From Phycisphaerae bacterium (GTDB lineage Bacteria > Planctomycetota > Phycisphaerae > UBA1845): a stretch of 34,448 nt of DNA. Of the stretch, positions 34,329-34,448 are shown in pieces. Each line of letters starts with the position of its first letter. Positions within the stretch are counted from its first letter, which is position 1. Where the stretch lies: assembly GCA_029260035.1 (NCBI GenBank), contig JAJDEA010000047.1:1-34448 (forward strand). The letters run 5' to 3'. The notes below the pieces were generated by a model. It was not told where the DNA came from and did not search any database. It saw only the letters and a program-made list of their open reading frames with translations. The position numbers and the translations under genes are program-made.

Positions 34329-34448
34329 CTTTGCTCGGCGAGTACGATAGGTTCCTTGGACGAGGCGAAATCCTCGTGTTCGTCACGAACGTCAACACGT
34401 AACCGTGACATTGTACAAATGGGCGGCATCACTCGGTAAACCTGGCCT

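Overview
The window looks like a chromosomal segment of a planctomycete-type bacterium, perhaps of the Phycisphaerae or a relative; this is an inference. Supporting traits are a secreted Spondin_N protein with dockerin-like calcium loops (GDLDGNSVVDLQD), a subtilase with a Cys-Gly/hydrophobic/Arg-rich C-terminal tail, a lysine-repeat histone H1-like protein, many lone genes separated by long spacers, and a tRNA gene without encoded CCA. Housekeeping genes include efp, rplU, thiC, a THUMP/RlmL-type RNA methyltransferase, a parvulin chaperone and flagellin.

Layout. 1-180: N-terminus of a tryptophanase/tyrosine phenol-lyase (minus). 468-10090: small lipoprotein-like ORF, B12-binding radical SAM enzyme, 1024-aa subtilase with PKD-like domains, Spondin_N/dockerin-like protein, HEAT-repeat protein. 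10411-15686: secreted zinc-dependent phospholipase C-like protein, efp, a 1.2-kb gene-poor stretch, a lysine-repeat nucleoid protein with its own promoter and a strong downstream terminator, the RNA methyltransferase and rplU. 15756-21609: SprA-like HExxH protein, then a cluster of immunity-like genes (DUF2310-like Zn ribbon, unknown 123-aa protein, SMI1/KNR4), a one-TM protein, thiC and a small PH-like ORF. 21825-26615: HDOD protein, flagellin with terminator, SurA/PrsA-like PPIase.

From about 26.9 kb the window is accessory DNA. A tRNA-Thr(TGT) gene is flanked on one side by the frameshifted remains of one tyrosine recombinase and on the other by an intact one. The intact integrase, a MerR/AlpA-like HTH protein and a DUF3987 ATPase lie in one leftward set and look like a compact integrative element. 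Past a tandem 17-nt repeat near 31.2 kb the DNA becomes more GC-rich and holds a leftward XRE regulator - ImmA/IrrE protease - short ORF set, a four-TM protein and a cupin gene broken by an in-frame TGA.

Functionally, the left two thirds are mostly independent chromosomal genes with a secretion/surface flavour. The clearest multi-gene units are the immunity-like cluster (16.9-18.6 kb), the integrative element (27.5-31.2 kb) and the XRE-ImmA set (31.4-32.8 kb). No wholly new system is proven; the best candidates for one are the toxin-less immunity cluster and the XRE-ImmA set with its short 3' ORF and adjacent four-TM protein.
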